From: an uncultured bacterium
GTDB taxonomy: Bacteria; Bacillota; Clostridia; Christensenellales; Borkfalkiaceae
NCBI GenBank assembly: GCA_934871445.1
Contig: CAKXBD010000020.1
Location: 7,966-23,045 of the forward strand
Direction of reading: 5' to 3'
DNA length: 15,080 nt
Positions 14,391-15,080 of the stretch are shown here, in pieces (position 1 is the stretch's first letter; each line of letters starts with the position of its first letter). The notes under the pieces were generated by a model. It had not been told where the DNA came from, did no database searches, and saw nothing but the letters and a program-made list of their open reading frames with translations. Made by a program: the position numbers and the translations under genes.

Positions 14391-15080
14391 ATGAACGAAT
14401 TGAAAGAAGGTCTGACAAACCGAACTTGTACGAAAAAAATTATCGTCGGCGGCGTGGAAATCGGCGGCGGGACGAGCGTGAAAATTCAGTCGATGACGAC
14501 GACGAAAACATCGGACGTAGCAGCGACCGTGAGACAAATCGAGGCGCTGAAAGAAGCCGGCTGCGAAATCGTGCGCGTCGCGGTGGCGGACGAAGACGAC
14601 GCGGCGGCGGTAAAGGCGGTCAAAGAAAAAATTTCTTTGCCGCTCGTGGCGGATATTCATTTTTCTCCGAAGCTCGCCGTCGCCGCAATAGAAAACGGTG
14701 CGGACAAGGTACGCATCAACCCCGGCAACATCGGAGGGGAAAAGGAAATAAAATACGTCGCCGACTGTATCCGCGCTCATAAAATTCCCGTCCGCGTCGG
14801 CTCCAATACGGGCAGTATCGAACCGCACTTCCTTCAAAAATACGGCCGAAGCGCCGAGGCTTTGGTCGAGAGTGCCCTATATAACGTCGGGATTTTGGAA
14901 AAGTTCGGCGTGGAGGACATTGTCATTTCCGTGAAGGCTTCCTCCGTTCCGCTTACCATAGAGGCCTATACGCTCCTTTCGGAGCGGACTTCCTATCCCC
15001 TGCACGTCGGCGTGACCGAAGCGGGAGCCGAGGAGGCGGGCGTAATCAAGAGCGCCGTGGGGATAGGCTCTCTGCTCCTT
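14391..15080 (+). CDS. ispG: 4-hydroxy-3-methylbut-2-enyl diphosphate synthase IspG (partial)
   Basis: The first 230 codons of IspG/GcpE, the [4Fe-4S] enzyme that reduces methylerythritol cyclodiphosphate in the MEP isoprenoid pathway. Family sequence is clear: VKIQSMTTTKTSDV, EALKEAGCEIVRVAV, LPLVADIHFSPKLA, DKVRINPGNIG, PVRVGSNTGSI and PLHVGVTEAG, all in the TIM-barrel half. The cysteines that hold the cluster lie in the C-terminal domain beyond the window. The start is open: ATG 14391 has AGAAGGAA upstream and gives a family-like N-terminus; ATG 14343 overlaps the nrdR stop and would add 16 charged residues. Placement directly after nrdR looks operonic. Confidence 0.95.
   Translation, partial: MNELKEGLTNRTCTKKIIVGGVEIGGGTSVKIQSMTTTKTSDVAATVRQIEALKEAGCEIVRVAVADEDDAAAVKAVKEKISLPLVADIHFSPKLAVAAIENGADKVRINPGNIGGEKEIKYVADCIRAHKIPVRVGSNTGSIEPHFLQKYGRSAEALVESALYNVGILEKFGVEDIVISVKASSVPLTIEAYTLLSERTSYPLHVGVTEAGAEEAGVIKSAVGIGSLLL

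Noticed and set aside
1..15080. CRISPR array, tRNA or rRNA genes
   Set aside because: No regularly spaced short repeats, cloverleaf or ribosomal RNA sequence was seen; the attachment site is in a protein gene, not a tRNA.

Overview
The window looks like a chromosomal segment of a spore-forming clostridial (Bacillota) bacterium. The two flanks are moderately GC-rich and carry housekeeping genes: a YlbJ-like sporulation membrane protein (minus strand, running off the left edge), a divergent YlbK/RssA-type patatin hydrolase, rarA, a YafP-like acetyltransferase, nrdR and the start of ispG (running off the right edge). ylbK, rarA and the acetyltransferase are packed like an operon.

The host rarA gene is split by an AT-richer integrative element of about 10.1 kb (roughly 2359-12450). 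The 5' part of rarA (1965-2359) ends after codon 131, and the 3' part resumes at 12450. Joining the parts at a shared GA dinucleotide restores an in-frame RarA of 435 residues. Around this GA the element ends form a near-symmetrical attP (12-bp arms TTGTACAAGGTA and its complement at the same distance from the core), as expected for a large serine recombinase, and such a gene lies at the right end (10747-12507).

Element layout, left to right: a protein made of six tandem winged-helix-like repeats (2362-3762); a complete second RarA overlapping it by 8 bp (3755-4978); an AT-rich gene for a 1174-residue protein that looks like anti-invader cargo (5050-8574); a duplicated 3' end of the element's rarA (8600-8866); a YodL-domain protein (8988-9317) between two hairpins; a 198-residue protein with a sigma region-4-like C-terminus (9558-10154); a 65-residue orphan; a promoter with an operator-like inverted repeat; an InsA-like zinc-ribbon/HTH protein (10446-10733); and the recombinase.

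The most striking point concerns what integration does to the reading frames. The recombinase ORF has no stop before attR and the winged-helix ORF has no convincing start after attL. When the ends are joined through the GA core, as in the excised circle, the two ORFs are in the same frame and form one predicted 1035-residue protein. Integration would therefore cut a recombinase-DNA-binding fusion into two parts, place the winged-helix array and replacement rarA behind the host rarA promoter, and give the recombinase a short new tail read out of frame from host rarA. The element thus breaks host rarA, supplies its own copy, and may use its attachment site as a genetic switch. This is inference from sequence; the att geometry and the reading frames are directly visible.
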